Of a DNA stretch of 64,000 nucleotides, positions 52,401 through 62,546 are shown piece after piece. Both the position numbers and the translations under genes were made by a program. The notes beneath the pieces were generated by a model that was not told where the DNA came from, did no database searches, and saw nothing but the letters and a program-made list of their open reading frames with translations. Origin of the DNA: Micropterus salmoides (lineage: Eukaryota > Chordata > Actinopteri > Centrarchiformes > Centrarchidae). How positions within the stretch are numbered: the stretch's first letter is position 1; each line of letters opens with the position of its first letter. Location of the stretch: positions 25,222,164 to 25,286,163 of the forward strand of contig NW_024044459.1 in assembly GCF_014851395.1 (NCBI RefSeq). Direction: 5' to 3'.

Positions 52401-52892
52401 TGAGGGGTCTGCTGCTGCTCTGGGCGCCTGCTGCTGGGCGTCCTGCCGCACCTCACCCACAACACAGCCACCCGCCTGGGACCCAGCCCATGTGTGTCTC
52501 TGCACTTCTGCTCTGTAATCACAGCCCACTGGGCTCCAGGGCTGGCGAAACATGTTAACCCCCAGAGTACCAGACCCTGTCTCCTGGCATATACAGTCCA
52601 AGACTGTAGGGTAGCAGCTTTGAGACAGGAAGTGTCTTGTGCACTGTTGTGACATAACTTAGTTTTGACATTGCTTCAAATGTGACTAGTTGTGTGTTTC
52701 ACAGCAGCGTGGTTGAAGCAGTATAGTGATGGGTGTAAACTCACTCTCACTCTTCTCTTGTGTCTGCCACAGAAATCCGAAGCCAAGCTGGAGGAGATCT
52801 TGAAAGAAATCAAATCCCTCAAGGACCTGATCAGCAGTCAGGAGAAGCGAATCATCAAACTTGAAGAGCAAATGTCCAAAATTGCCATTTAG
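34326..52892 (+). CDS. coro1c: Coronin 1C, actin-binding WD-repeat protein
   Basis: Ten coding exons: 34324-34520 (ATG 34326), 46624-46746, 49226-49355, 49664-49845, 50245-50364, 50692-50796, 50892-51037, 51285-51342, 51482-51724 and 52773-52892 (TAG). All junctions are GT-AG and keep frame, giving 473 aa against 474 in human CORO1C. Coronins bind F-actin and Arp2/3 at the cell cortex and favour cofilin-driven filament turnover. The N-terminus MRRVVRQSKFRHVFGQ and KNDQCYDDIRVSRVTWD are CORO1C-type; the closest paralogue CORO6 differs there. A seven-bladed WD propeller spans most of the protein, followed by the conserved C-terminal extension (CEPIVMTVPRKSDLFQDDLY). A Ser/Lys-rich linker (about 415-433) is poorly conserved. 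The C-terminal coiled coil carries RIIKLE (52848-52865), fitting the R-h-x-x-h-E trimerisation motif. An alternative longer N-terminus is possible (see 11521-13777 and 28342-28368). Confidence 0.97.
34676..35570. mobile_element. Probable non-autonomous DNA transposon with hairpin end
   Basis: Starts with a 23-bp unit (containing ATGGCTTTAAAGTAACC) duplicated in tandem, then a 76-bp hairpin, then several hundred bases with GCTAGC/TTAGC-rich words typical of fish MITEs. The limits and class are uncertain, and no coding capacity is seen. Confidence 0.4.
34736..34811. repeat. Near-perfect 35-bp inverted repeat
   Basis: Arms 34736-34770 and 34777-34811 pair at 33 of 35 positions around the six-base loop attaca. 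In RNA this would form a very stable hairpin about 215 bases after the coro1c start-exon donor. Confidence 0.9.
35571..41021 (+). other. coro1c: coro1c second intron, 5' half
   Basis: Unique AT-rich intron sequence with no exon, RNA gene or clear transposon that I can support. A poly(T) run lies near 36297. Confidence 0.45.
41022..41122. repeat. (CT)n-(CA)n microsatellite
   Basis: About 16 bases of CT repeats, then about 40 CA units with one or two early interruptions. Confidence 0.95.
41200..41700. mobile_element. Fragment of the GGTACC-type DNA transposon
   Basis: The right part (about 41600-41690) reads AAAAAGTACCAGGTAAC, then CCCAATGGAAAACC and GGCGAGTAGAGTCGAGG. It belongs to the family whose ends flank 20769-23216. 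The left limit is uncertain. Confidence 0.4.
43473..43666 (+). mobile_element. tRNA-derived SINE
   Basis: An A-box-like TAGATAAGGTGCTTGC is followed by a clear B box, GGTTCAATTCC (43526-43536). The conserved fish SINE tail AAGTCGCTTTGGATAAAAGC then leads into GTCAGCTAAAGGAATAAATG. These are the parts of a Pol III promoter plus LINE-related tail. The copy is about 190 bp. Confidence 0.8.
43667..46434 (+). other. coro1c: coro1c second intron, 3' part
   Basis: AT-rich intron with no supported exon or named repeat. Confidence 0.45.
46435..46494. repeat. (TG)n/(GA)n microsatellite
   Basis: Short TG units followed by about 17 GA units, 130 bases before coro1c exon 46624-46746. Confidence 0.95.
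46747..47579 (+). other. coro1c: coro1c intron after the second coding exon, 5' part
   Basis: The sequence from about 46860 (AAAGCTAGGGTAGGAAATTT) looks like a fish DNA-transposon remnant, but I could not find a matching second end. No exon was found. Confidence 0.35.
47580..47806. mobile_element. Common fish interspersed repeat (TGGTAAATGG family)
   Basis: It begins AAATGGTAAATGGTCTGTAT and continues through CGACCACTCAGAGCTCTTTA and CACATTCACCCCATTCACAC to GACAACCGCTCTATCCCCCT. This is the block order of a short, very abundant fish repeat ending in a gene-tail-like AACCGCTCTA segment. No coding capacity. Confidence 0.6.
47807..49035 (+). other. coro1c: coro1c intron, continued
   Basis: Unclassified intronic DNA. 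No exon or RNA gene was found. Confidence 0.45.
49036..49122 (+). mobile_element. Fragment of the GGCGGGGTACACCCTGGACA repeat
   Basis: About 87 bp sharing GGCTGGA, CCAATCCCAGCTGACATCGG and GGCGGGGTACACCCTGGACA with the copy at 56957-57204. It ends 100 bases before a coro1c exon. Confidence 0.75.
51875..52080. repeat. hAT-MITE fragment
   Basis: Matches the left half of the 24615-24972 family (AGGGCTGCAACTAAA, TTTTGTCTATAAAATGTCAG, then AACCCAACGATATTC). The right half is lost. It lies in the coro1c intron before the last exon. Confidence 0.55.
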
Positions 52893-55575
52893 GGACCCTT
52901 TACCCGACCCGCTACAATTCAGGACGTTCCATTGGCTGGGGGTTGGGCGCGACCCGTCACTGCCTATTTCAGTGACGGTGTTTCGTCTGAGGCCTGCCTA
53001 GCAACGACCCCTAGCAACATTCCAGATGAACTTTTTCTTAGCCAGCCCCTGACCCTCACTTTAACACAGGTGGAATAAGGACGTGTGGCAAATTTAGCAG
53101 AAAATACTCTAACTGCTTTTTGGTGACAAAGGACTCTATTCCTTTTATTGTGTGGCAGTCATTTTTTATTTTGTCTACGTGCATCAAAAAAATGTCTTAC
53201 ATATTCCTTTGCATTTTAGAAGATGACCAAGAAAATCTGCATCAAAAGTCTCCATTTATATTGCATAACCAAATTTTTTTTTTAAAGTAGCTATCATTGT
53301 TTCATGTTATCACACCCCAAAATTATAATGTTGCCAAATTTGAAATTTTGTTTACTCCTCCTTAACAGTATTTCTTTCTCTCTTTCTTTGTGGGAAGATT
53401 CAAAATGCAAACGGGGAAACTCAGTAGACTGGTTATGTAAAGACGAATTTACCATGAAGTTAAAGTCATTTAAATAAATTGGATAGTTATGTGAGGAAGA
53501 TTGACATCTCAAACTCTGTAATTAGGAGGAAATAAATTCAGATTGAAGACACATAAGCTGCCACAGTCTACACCAAGCACACAGGCATTACATAAATGAC
53601 AAGTCTTGTTGTTTGTGTTGAAGCTGCCTGCTTTCTGCCATTTCTTCTCATTCCTGCTGCTTCCTGTCACTCTGGCCAGGACAATAGTCCGTGTAAACAT
53701 GCATTCCTTTCTATCTTGCTTCGTTAACATGCACTGCATGCTTATTGGAGAAAATGACAAACTCATTCCACAAATCTCATTGCCAGTTATTGATGTGGGG
53801 AAAAATAATTCTATAATGTTCCTCTTTCTGTAAACACTCTACTGTAGTGACTCAGTTACGCTGGTTGGTTGTTATTGTGACATTTATGCGCTGCCCATGA
53901 AAAGACCAAGTTTGTGGATTTTCAACCTCAACTCTGCATCGTTTTTTGTTTTTTTATGAGAGGTTCAGTCACCAACGTCACTGTTGGGTATCCACGGGTT
54001 TTGCTCAACAACACTCAAGTGTAGTGGGATTATTTTTTGTCCCTGTTCCTTTGCGTTGTATGCCATCTCACATCTGTATTTTCTCTACAAACAAAATGGG
54101 AATAGATATGAAAAGACACCAAGTAATCACACTTCGACTTGACTCTTTAAAAACCATCTGGTGATAAAACTGGAGATTGCTATAGAAACTGTTCATGGTA
54201 GACCTTAAAGGCCTAGATTGTGTGTGTGAATATGTGCCTCATGTCTTTGGTCTTTTGGGTACATGTCACTATGGATGTTCCTGCTTTGTTTCTTATTGGG
54301 GGTGGAGGGTTATGAAATGGACTCAACGTAGAATGTCCATGACTTGCCTCTAACTAAATAGTTGGGTTATTACTTCACTCTTAATTTTAGCCTGTTTCTT
54401 GTTCCAGCTGTGCTTATATCCCTCTTAGCACTTCCATGTCTTGGTTTTTTTAATGGTTATTTCCCAGATGCCCCGATTCAGTATAGTTATTACAAAATCA
54501 AGGAACCATTGAGTTGTCCAATCTGAGTCGTTTTGCTCAGACAGCTATCATAAAAGCTCTTCCTGATGTTTTAGATTAGTTTCCCAGTGGGAAGCTAAGA
54601 CGGGTAATGGTTCAATCTGTTTGCCTTTTTAAATATGTGTTACCACTGTAAAGACCTGAAAGTGCCATAGCGGTGACCATGGAAGTGTTTGTAGGGGACT
54701 ATTGCGAGTAGATGTGTGTAGTAAATAGAAGAGTTGATAGGTGCCCGGATTTACAACCACTTTAAGGTGCTATACACTACGTTCAAAGGACCCTGTTCCT
54801 GCATGTCAGCCCCCTTGATGACATCATGACGTCCTGCCAATCCATCCCACAACTACACCAGGCAGCATTACTGCTTGGGGGTTTGTTAGAAGTACATTTT
54901 GACACTTTCCACCTCGGTACGGGTATTCAAAACATCTTCAAAAATGATGTCAAACTGAGCAGCTGTCGGCTGAACACGCAGCCTTTTGAGTCATTGTGGC
55001 TTCAGGATGCATTTTGAGCAGTGAGTCGTAGAATATCAGTGAAAATCTACAGAGTGCTACAGAAGAAATTATACTGCCCTATCTTGTATATCAGACTGCC
55101 ACTCTATGGATTCTTTACAGCACTGTTGGCACGAGAGCGAAGTTGTGAGGAGTAGTAGTGAATAGCGATCCAAAGGGACACTGTAGGTTGGAGAAATGTG
55201 CAGTTGAAAGATAGATGTATGTTTGTAATTAAGGTCTAGGAAAATGAGTGAAAGCTGTGTAAATAACATGACCATATTTTTTTTTTTTTATGTCATTTTT
55301 TGTTTTGTGGTTGTGCTGAAGAGGGTATTTGTACGGGAGGTGGGTTTTAAATGTTTCCCGTTGTCTGTGGTCCCTGCACCTTGCCATAATGCATCATGAG
55401 AAAAGCAGAACCTCTGTTATGTTCAAGGTCGTATGAATATCAAGAAAGAAAATCGGATGGAAAAACGAACCAGGATAAAACCTCATGTGGAGGTCTGCTC
55501 AGCATTTTTGTTCATTATTCTTGCTTCAAGTATCAAACATTGATTAAAAAATTAATAAAGAATTTTTAAAATGGG
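52893..55575 (+). other. coro1c: coro1c 3' UTR and poly(A) signal
   Basis: Follows the TAG at 52890-52892. No intron is apparent. AATAAA at 55554-55559 lies in an A-rich context and is the best candidate for the transcript end, giving a 3' UTR of about 2.7 kb. Earlier AATAAA motifs near 53473 and 53530 could give shorter forms. Confidence 0.65.
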
Positions 55576-56168
55576 CTCAGTGTACAGTTTTGAACTGGCA
55601 GGTGTACTGATTTGTTGATGTATCATGTTTTTAGTCATTACTGTCTTTGGATATGTTCCCTTTACTAGTTTTTAACAGAAAGATTTGAAGTTAAAATTTA
55701 CAGTTTGAGTGCAACAAATCTGAATCTGCACTATAGTTTAATTAGCTGAAACCAAGTGGAAGACATTACAGGAGAAAACCAAAATTCAATGTCTTTAAAA
55801 AGGATAAACCTAGCCTCTGTATATTTTTCTTGTCAACAAACTCCATGAAAAGACCAAAACCAACTATTGTGTTAGCACGCTCTTGATATTTTCAGCTTCC
55901 TTTTCTTGGCCTGTCTAAGCTTTTCTGAAGATACATCTTTAAAAATGGGTCACAAATGAGTTTAATTTTCACAGGATAAAATAGTGTATTTGTTTACAAC
56001 CATTTTAAGTTACAGATTAATTTAGTGTTGTAGTGAGTATTTACAGCAGCAGTACATCGTAAAAGAGGAGCATGTCAGTGTGGCTCAGTTATGTGTAATA
56101 ACAAAATATATATTATATTTTAGGACAACTATGAGGGTCATAGAGAAATCAGGCCACACTGAAAATAC

Positions 56169-56172
<4 letters not shown>

Positions 56173-56207
<35 letters not shown>

Positions 56208-56220
56208 AGAGAGAGAGAGA
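56173..56220. repeat. (TG)n-(GA)n microsatellite
   Basis: About 15 TG units, then about six GA units, just before the Tc1 remnant. Confidence 0.95.
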
Positions 56221-56229
56221 TGCTGTGTG

Positions 56230-57653
56230 GGACAACCTTCCGAATCATTGAATTCAGTTTCAATCACTTCCATGGCCACAGGTATATAAAATCAAGCACC
56301 TAGGCATGCAGACTGCTTCTACAAACATTTGTGAAAGTATGGGTTGCTCTCAAGATACTATGATAGGTTGCCACCGGTGCAGTCCAATCGTGAAATTTAC
56401 TCACTGTTAAATATTCCACAGTCAACTGTTTGTGGTATTGTAACAAAGTGGAAGCGATTGGGAATAACAGAAACTCAGGCATGAAGTGCTAGGCCACATA
56501 AAATCACAGAGCGGGGTCAGTGCATGCTGAGGTGCACAGTGAGCAGAAGTCGCCAACTTTCTGCAGTCAGTAGTTACAGACCTCTAAACGTTGTGTGGAT
56601 TAGCTCAGGAACAGTGTGTAACCCATGTAATGGGTTTCCATGGCCGAGCAGCTGCGTTCAGGCCTTACATCAAGTGCAATGCAAAGCGTCAGATGCACAC
56701 GGTTACTGGACACTAGAGTAGTGGAGATGTGTTCTCTGGAGTGACGAATCACGCTTCTCTGTCTGGCAATCCGATGGACGAGTCTGGGTTTGGCTGTTGC
56801 CAGGACTGCCAGTACTTGCCTGACTGCATTGTGCCAAGTGTAAAGTTTGGTGGAGGGGGGATTATGGTGTGGGGTTGTTTTACAGGGGTTGGGCTTGACC
56901 CCTTAGTTCCAATGAAAGGAACTGTTAATATAGTAGTATAGTTAGTATACCAAGACATCATCCATCATCAACCGCTTATCCTGCGTACAGGGTCGTGGGG
57001 TGGCTGGAGCCAATCCCAGCTGACGTCGGGCGCAAGGCGGGGTACACCCTGGACAGGTCACCAATTAACCGAGACTGCATGTCTTTGGATGGTGGGAGGA
57101 AGCCAGAGCACCACGCAGACACGGGGAGAACATGCAAACTCCACACAGAAAGGCCGGGGCAACCGGGGTTTGAACCCACGACCTTGCTGTGAGGCTACAG
57201 TGCTGTTGGACAATTTCATGCTCCCAACTTTGTGGAAACAGTTTGGAGATGGCCCCTTCCTGTTCCAACATGACTGCGCACCAGTGCCCAAAGCAAGGTC
57301 TATAAAGACCTGGATGAGCGAGTTTGGTGTGGAGAACTTGACCGGCCTGCACAGAGTCCTGACGCCAATTCGATATAACACCTTTGGGATGAATTAGAGC
57401 GGAGACTGGGAACCAGACCACCTCGTCCAACATCTGTGCCTGACCTCACGAATGCCTTTTAGAAGAATGGTCAAAAATTCACATGAACACACTCCTAAAC
57501 CTTGTGGAAAGCCTTCCCGGAAGAGTTGAAGCTGTTATATCTGCAAAGAGTGGGCCAACTCCATATTAAACCCTACAGATTAAGAATGGGATGTCTTAAC
57601 CTTCATGTGCATGTAAAGGCAGGCGACCCAAAACTTTTTGGCAATATAGTGTA
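56230..57653 (+). mobile_element. Decayed Tc1/mariner transposon with broken transposase
   Basis: The order and wording match a common fish Tc1-like element: TATAAAATCAAGCACCTAGG near the left, then transposase-like stretches in shifting frames (CIVPSVKFGGGGIMVWGCF at 56829-56885; LPTLWKQFG and FLFQHDCAPVPKARSIKTW at 57225-57315), ending GGCAATATAGTGTA beside TA. Stops, indels and an insertion break the transposase, and the 5' inverted repeat is missing. It is a fossil copy. Confidence 0.9.
56957..57204 (+). mobile_element. Fish interspersed repeat inserted in the Tc1 remnant
   Basis: It starts near CATCCATCATCAACCGCTTA, includes GGCGGGGTACACCCTGGACA, CATGTCTTTGGATGGTGGGA and AACATGCAAACTCCACACAG, and ends at GCTGTGAGGCTACAGTGCT. 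Tc1 sequence resumes directly after it (TTGGACAATTTCATG). It is a shortened copy of a very common fish repeat; a shorter fragment sits at 49036-49122. Confidence 0.8.
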
Positions 57654-58840
57654 TATAATTTTAAAGGTTACATTACAATTCTGAAAACTAAAGTGTTTTC
57701 TTTGTTTAAAATATTGCTATCCTCTTGTATTAACCGACGCTCAATGTTTACAGCATCTACAGGCAGATCATCAAAAATCAAGGTATGAATGGATACATTT
57801 CTCTACTTGCTGCAGTGAAACAACCGATAGGTATAAAATAGATTACTAGAAACAGATAGTGAATGCAGTGTACAGTGGCCTTAATTTAAGCTAAAGTTGA
57901 AGGAAATCACATGAATTGTTTTCTGTAGTTTGCAGTGCGCACACACTATCTGATATAAATGAGAGCAAATATTTACTATGAACATGATCATTTTTGCCTG
58001 TTTCATTTAGTTGTAGACTGCCAATGTGTTTAAGCCACCACAAATAACCAAACACTATTTTAGTACTAGATTTGAAGTTTCTTTTACAGGATCAATTAGA
58101 AACAACTGTTGTCATTCAAAAAGCTATTTGATGTGCTGTAATGACAATAATGACTGTGTGGCACATAGTAGAAGTAGTACACACATTAACTGCAACAGTA
58201 TGAATAATCCCTCTCCAGTTTTCTTTTGTGCGTCCTGAACCTGGAAAATTGCTACCTTCTTCACACTTCAGCTCCCAGCTAGAATATCAACATCTCACAC
58301 CAGCTGTCAAAATAAATGAATGAAATAAGAAAGGAGGCACGAGCAGCCTTAAATAGATGCACCGCATATTTAGAGACTTATCTAGAGATAAGTGCCCCTT
58401 AAAGACCATGAAGTTTATATGTTCGCTCTGAACATGTGTTTTGGGATGAAAGGGGTGCTTTCTCTCTGCGCTGGTCTTGTATGCCCTGTACAGACAGGCT
58501 GTAATCAACAAGGACTTAATTAGAGAGGACTCAGTGGGAGGCAGAGGAGTCTTGGGACTCGCCCCACCAAGTACAGAAATACCCATTTCCCTATAACATG
58601 GGACTGATGTATTTACTGCAACGTCTTTGCAGGGAGTTTTAAAGCAGAAAGCTCAGACTGTCTTGTGCTCGCCAGGTCAATGAGTCCAACTTTGAATGAA
58701 TCAACACACATTGTGGTAAATAACACTTTCATACAAAGTGAAGTGACCCTCTCTAGAAACAGTTTAGCATTGCCCTTATGTCTGAGAAAATATGTATAGA
58801 ATCACTGCTACATGGCTCTTCCTCTATAATAACTTCCCAC
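57654..58840. other. Intergenic, no gene seen
   Basis: AT-rich unique sequence between the Tc1 remnant and the tmem119 promoter candidate. SELPLG, which lies between CORO1C and TMEM119 in human, was looked for; no signal peptide plus mucin-like exon is visible. Confidence 0.45.
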
Positions 58841-59150
58841 TATAAAAAAAGTGCACAGTAAAAGAAGTCCAATCCCAAATGGACAAAAGTGCACGAGGAT
58901 GAAGACTGGGAGGGTGAAATAGAGGGAGGAGAAGCTGAAAAGAGAGGGATGGACATCATTTTGCAGTGTGTAGACTTTTTAGAGCTCTGTAAAAAAAAAC
59001 TGTCACTATAACGTAGCAGGGAGGGCGAATGCTCGGAAACTGTCTTTCACGTTTACTTTCCTCTCGTCGCTTTGTCTCCACATTATTTCCCTCTCCTCCG
59101 TCTGCACTGCATTGTGCTCATCAGAAGATAAACCCAGGAAACAACACTCT
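58841..59150 (+). promoter_or_regulatory. tmem119: Candidate tmem119 promoter and untranslated exon
   Basis: TATAAAAAAA at 58841-58850 precedes a purine-rich stretch that ends at the donor CACTCT|GTAAGT (59150/59151). Joined to the acceptor CAG at 61791-61793 it would supply the tmem119 leader. The placement rests on motifs only, and ATGs in the stretch count against it. Confidence 0.35.
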
Positions 59151-61793
59151 GTAAGTATGTACATTTGTTGTAAATTAAAAGTGGGTGTTATCAAGAAAGA
59201 AAAAAGTATAGCCAAAAGATTTAAGTTATATCAGGGCAGCCTGTGTATCCAAACTGACCTGTTCATCCATTGATTGTTATTTGAAGTTTTCTAAATTTTG
59301 GCTCCTAACATGTAGTGATGGAATGTAACTAAATACATTTACTCAAGCGCTGCACTTATGTGCAATTTACAGATACTTGTACTTCACTTGTATATTTAAA
59401 TTTTATGCTACTTTAAACTTCTACTTTGACATATTACATTTCAGAAAGAAATATTCTACTGTATACTCCATTATATGGTTAAATAGCTACAGCTATTTTA
59501 CAGATTAAGATTTTATGCACAAAACATATGATCAGATCAAAATGTTGTGCAGATTAAACTACTCTCACAGGGGGCATTTTTCTGCATAATGATACTTTAT
59601 TTTTGATACTTTCATTACATTTTGCTAAGAATACTTTTGTAGTTTGACTTAATATTTACAATGCAGGATTTTCACTTTATTTTTACATTGTTGTATAGCT
59701 ACTTTTACTTAAGTAAAAGATTTGAATGCGTCTTTCACCCCTGCCAATATTAATTTTTTCCCTTAGTCCTATTTAATTGATCAATGATGAAATTGATTTA
59801 ATTTAATTGTCTTTCTTCAACTCTCCATGCCATGACCCGTAGGTTAACTGTTACAGAGTGTAGACATTGATAATGTTTATTTAAGAATATGCACTGAGAT
59901 GGTCTAACCTCCACCAGTGGCGCCATCTTTGCAAATTTGTGCTGTCTGGGCAAGCATTGTTAAAACTTGCTACCCTTTATTTTAATCTTATGGTGGAGAT
60001 GCCAACTTAGATGCCAACCCTAAATGATGGCCAAGACATCTAGGACATTTGTATTTGATGTAAAGATGCAGCCATAAAAACATGGAGTTTGAATATTTCA
60101 CACAGTGTGTACACTTTACTGAACAAGCACATATCTGTCATACAGTGTGGTGAAAGTGTTTTGCCTGTATAATTGATAATATAATTTAAAGCAACTGAAG
60201 GAGAAATTCAGAGGAAAATCAAGAATTAGAGACATCAATTATTCAAATGTTATGAAATTGATTAATTGCTTATCTAGTGTCTGATGGCTTTCAGTTGAAG
60301 TTAATGTGGACCCTACATGTGGAAATACAGGAAATCTAATTGTGGCAGTAATATGAGGGTTCAGAGGGAAGTGAAATCCTATAGCTGCACATCCAAGGAT
60401 GAAGACCCAGCCTACCATCTGGTCCAGCAGTTCATACTGTGTGTTCAACCACAAAGGGAGGGGGGTCTCACACTGTGCAGTGTAAATCAGAGCAGCAGCA
60501 GGTTCGCTACAGTATCATGCTGATTAGAAGTTTGTCTTTATGTCTTAGCACTGTGTAATTACACTGTGCTAAGAGTTAACAAGGTTTTAAATGGTAACAG
60601 ACTCCTGCGCCACTCATAACAGATTTCTTTATTAACGCTTTAACTTGCATTGAGAAAGATAGAGAAAGAATAATGGAAGAAAAGTAATTGGGTTGGGAAG
60701 TTTATTCAGTCAGTTGTACTGTCAGTAAGTGCAGGTTTTCCTGGAAGCATAAATATCTCAGGTCTGCGCTGCTGTGGGCTGGTGTACAGCAGCTGCTGCC
60801 CAGTGTAAATATAGAGGCCACAGCCGCAGGTCTCCCACGCCTCTGTGCTCACTCTGGAATATGGCTTCCTCTTGGCTTTGGTGTGGTGGATGGGTGGCCT
60901 CCCTCTACTTTGGAAATTATAAGGCCTTCAGCGCCAAACTCGCTGTCTCCACCCCAAATAAGTAATGGCTGCTCTGCTGCCTGCTAAAATAGATCTTGTG
61001 CAAGATGGGGAATGGCAGAGAACCTAAGAAAAGAGTTAAGATGGATACTGGAGTTGTATTTCAGACAGAAACAGCCATTTAAAACATTGTTTTATTTTTT
61101 CAGAATGTGTCTGTCGCTTGAAAAACTGCTCAACACTAGTTAGTATCGTGGTTCTCGACCCTCCGGTTGGGACCAATTAGTGTCACAAGGAGACATTTCT
61201 CTAATTTTTCACATACAGCATGTGACACACTTTAAATAAATAGCTTGCCATTGTGGGAAAATCACTTCTTTGTTTATTGATCGACCCCACTCTCATGTCT
61301 GTATAATAAATATTTAGCCAAATCCAGGAGGGGAGTGGCCTAGCTTATTATAAAGACTGGAAACAGGGGGAACAGTTAGCCTGGCTCTGTCCAAAGTTAA
61401 ATTATACACCTACCAGCACCTCTGAAGCTGGAGTATTGTTGTCAGGCAACCCACAGACGTATTATTATTATTAACTCTCCATAAAACTTTGTTGTTTGTG
61501 AGTGAATTAAACAAACTGAATATGACGTGTCAATTAGTGAGTTTTAGAGGTGCTGGTAGATGGATTTTGTTAAATTTAGACAAAGCCATTGTAGCTGTTT
61601 CCCTGTGTTTCCAGTCTTTTGCTACGCTAAGCGAACCTCACCCACCTCCTGGTTCTAGCTTCATCAGATCTGAGAATGGTATCAATCTTCTTGTCTCTCG
61701 GTTGGAAAGTGAATAAGTGTATTTCCCGAAATGTCAAACCATTGCTTTAATCCCATGATCCTAAATTCAAGATAGCCATTGTTGTTGTTGCAG
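59151..61793 (+). other. tmem119: Putative tmem119 intron
   Basis: AT-rich sequence ending in TTGTTGTTGTTGCAG. No coding exon or clear repeat was identified. Confidence 0.4.
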
Positions 61794-61808
61794 GACTCAG
61801 AAGAGAGG

Positions 61809-62546
61809 ATGAAGTCCTGTTGGGTTTTTCTTGTCACCTGTGTGGCCCTGCTCTCACTGTGGTGTGGTGTGTGTCACGCCACGCCTCTGTTCTACAACGT
61901 ATCCATGGACGGCAGTGGTGATGAAGCGGAGCTGGAACTCCTTTTTCCAACCTCTTTCTCCACTCGAGCGCCTGTTCTCATCACTGCTTCTACTGGAGCT
62001 CCCACCCTCACCAACACCATCACCACCACCATGATCCGTCTGAAGGACTTCGTCTTGACCCGAGTAGTGGACTTCCTGCAGGAGAATCTGCTCATCATCA
62101 TTGTTGTGACCTCTCTTCTCATTGTCATGGTCTTCATCATCTGCTGTGCCTCTGCAATGAGTCAGAAGCGCAAGCTGGAGGCCTACAAACCCCTTCCTAA
62201 TTCACCCAGGAAGAATGCGGCTGATAAAACCGGCGGACGCAAGAATTCAAGCGAGCTCCAGGACAGGCCGTTTGTCGCTGTCGACCACGTCAAGAGGGTC
62301 CAGACTCAGAGCATGGCATCCCCCAAGAACCTGCGCACGCCCTCCAAGGCTCTGGTGGGAGAGAAGGGGAGGGACGTCAGGTCGTCGCCTCGCCAAGAGG
62401 TCAGGAAGGTCAGGGAGGCAGAGGAGGTAGAAAAGCGGAGAGAGGAGCCCAAGCACAAAGAGCAGCAGCCCAAGCACAGGGAGGAGGTGCAGCCGAGCTC
62501 CAATCAGCCAGCCTGCACCTGCCATCTGAAAAAAGCCCACCACTAG
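61809..62546 (+). CDS. tmem119: Transmembrane protein 119
   Basis: One uninterrupted coding exon (acceptor 61791-61793, ATG 61809, TAG 62544-62546) encodes 245 aa; human TMEM119 has 283. The in-frame sequence upstream of the acceptor contains no ATG, so 61809 is the natural start. The N-terminus is a signal peptide (residues 1-24, likely cut after CHA), followed by a short Thr-rich ectodomain with one N-glycosylation sequon at Asn30. One membrane helix spans about 94-116 (LLIIIVVTSLLIVMVFIICC). The basic cytoplasmic tail contains Lys/Glu/Gln-rich repeats and ends with PACTCHL. The segment just before and through the membrane helix and the C-terminal Cys-x-Cys are the parts shared with mammalian TMEM119. 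In mammals the protein promotes osteoblast differentiation and marks microglia, but its biochemical activity is not established. Position next to coro1c supports the name. Confidence 0.88.
   Translation: MKSCWVFLVTCVALLSLWCGVCHATPLFYNVSMDGSGDEAELELLFPTSFSTRAPVLITASTGAPTLTNTITTTMIRLKDFVLTRVVDFLQENLLIIIVVTSLLIVMVFIICCASAMSQKRKLEAYKPLPNSPRKNAADKTGGRKNSSELQDRPFVAVDHVKRVQTQSMASPKNLRTPSKALVGEKGRDVRSSPRQEVRKVREAEEVEKRREEPKHKEQQPKHREEVQPSSNQPACTCHLKKAHH

Noticed and set aside
34326..52892. Assignment of the coronin as CORO6 or CORO1B
   Set aside because: The start MRRVVRQ, KNDQCYDDIRVSRVTW and the LEEILKEIKSLKD coiled coil are CORO1C-type.
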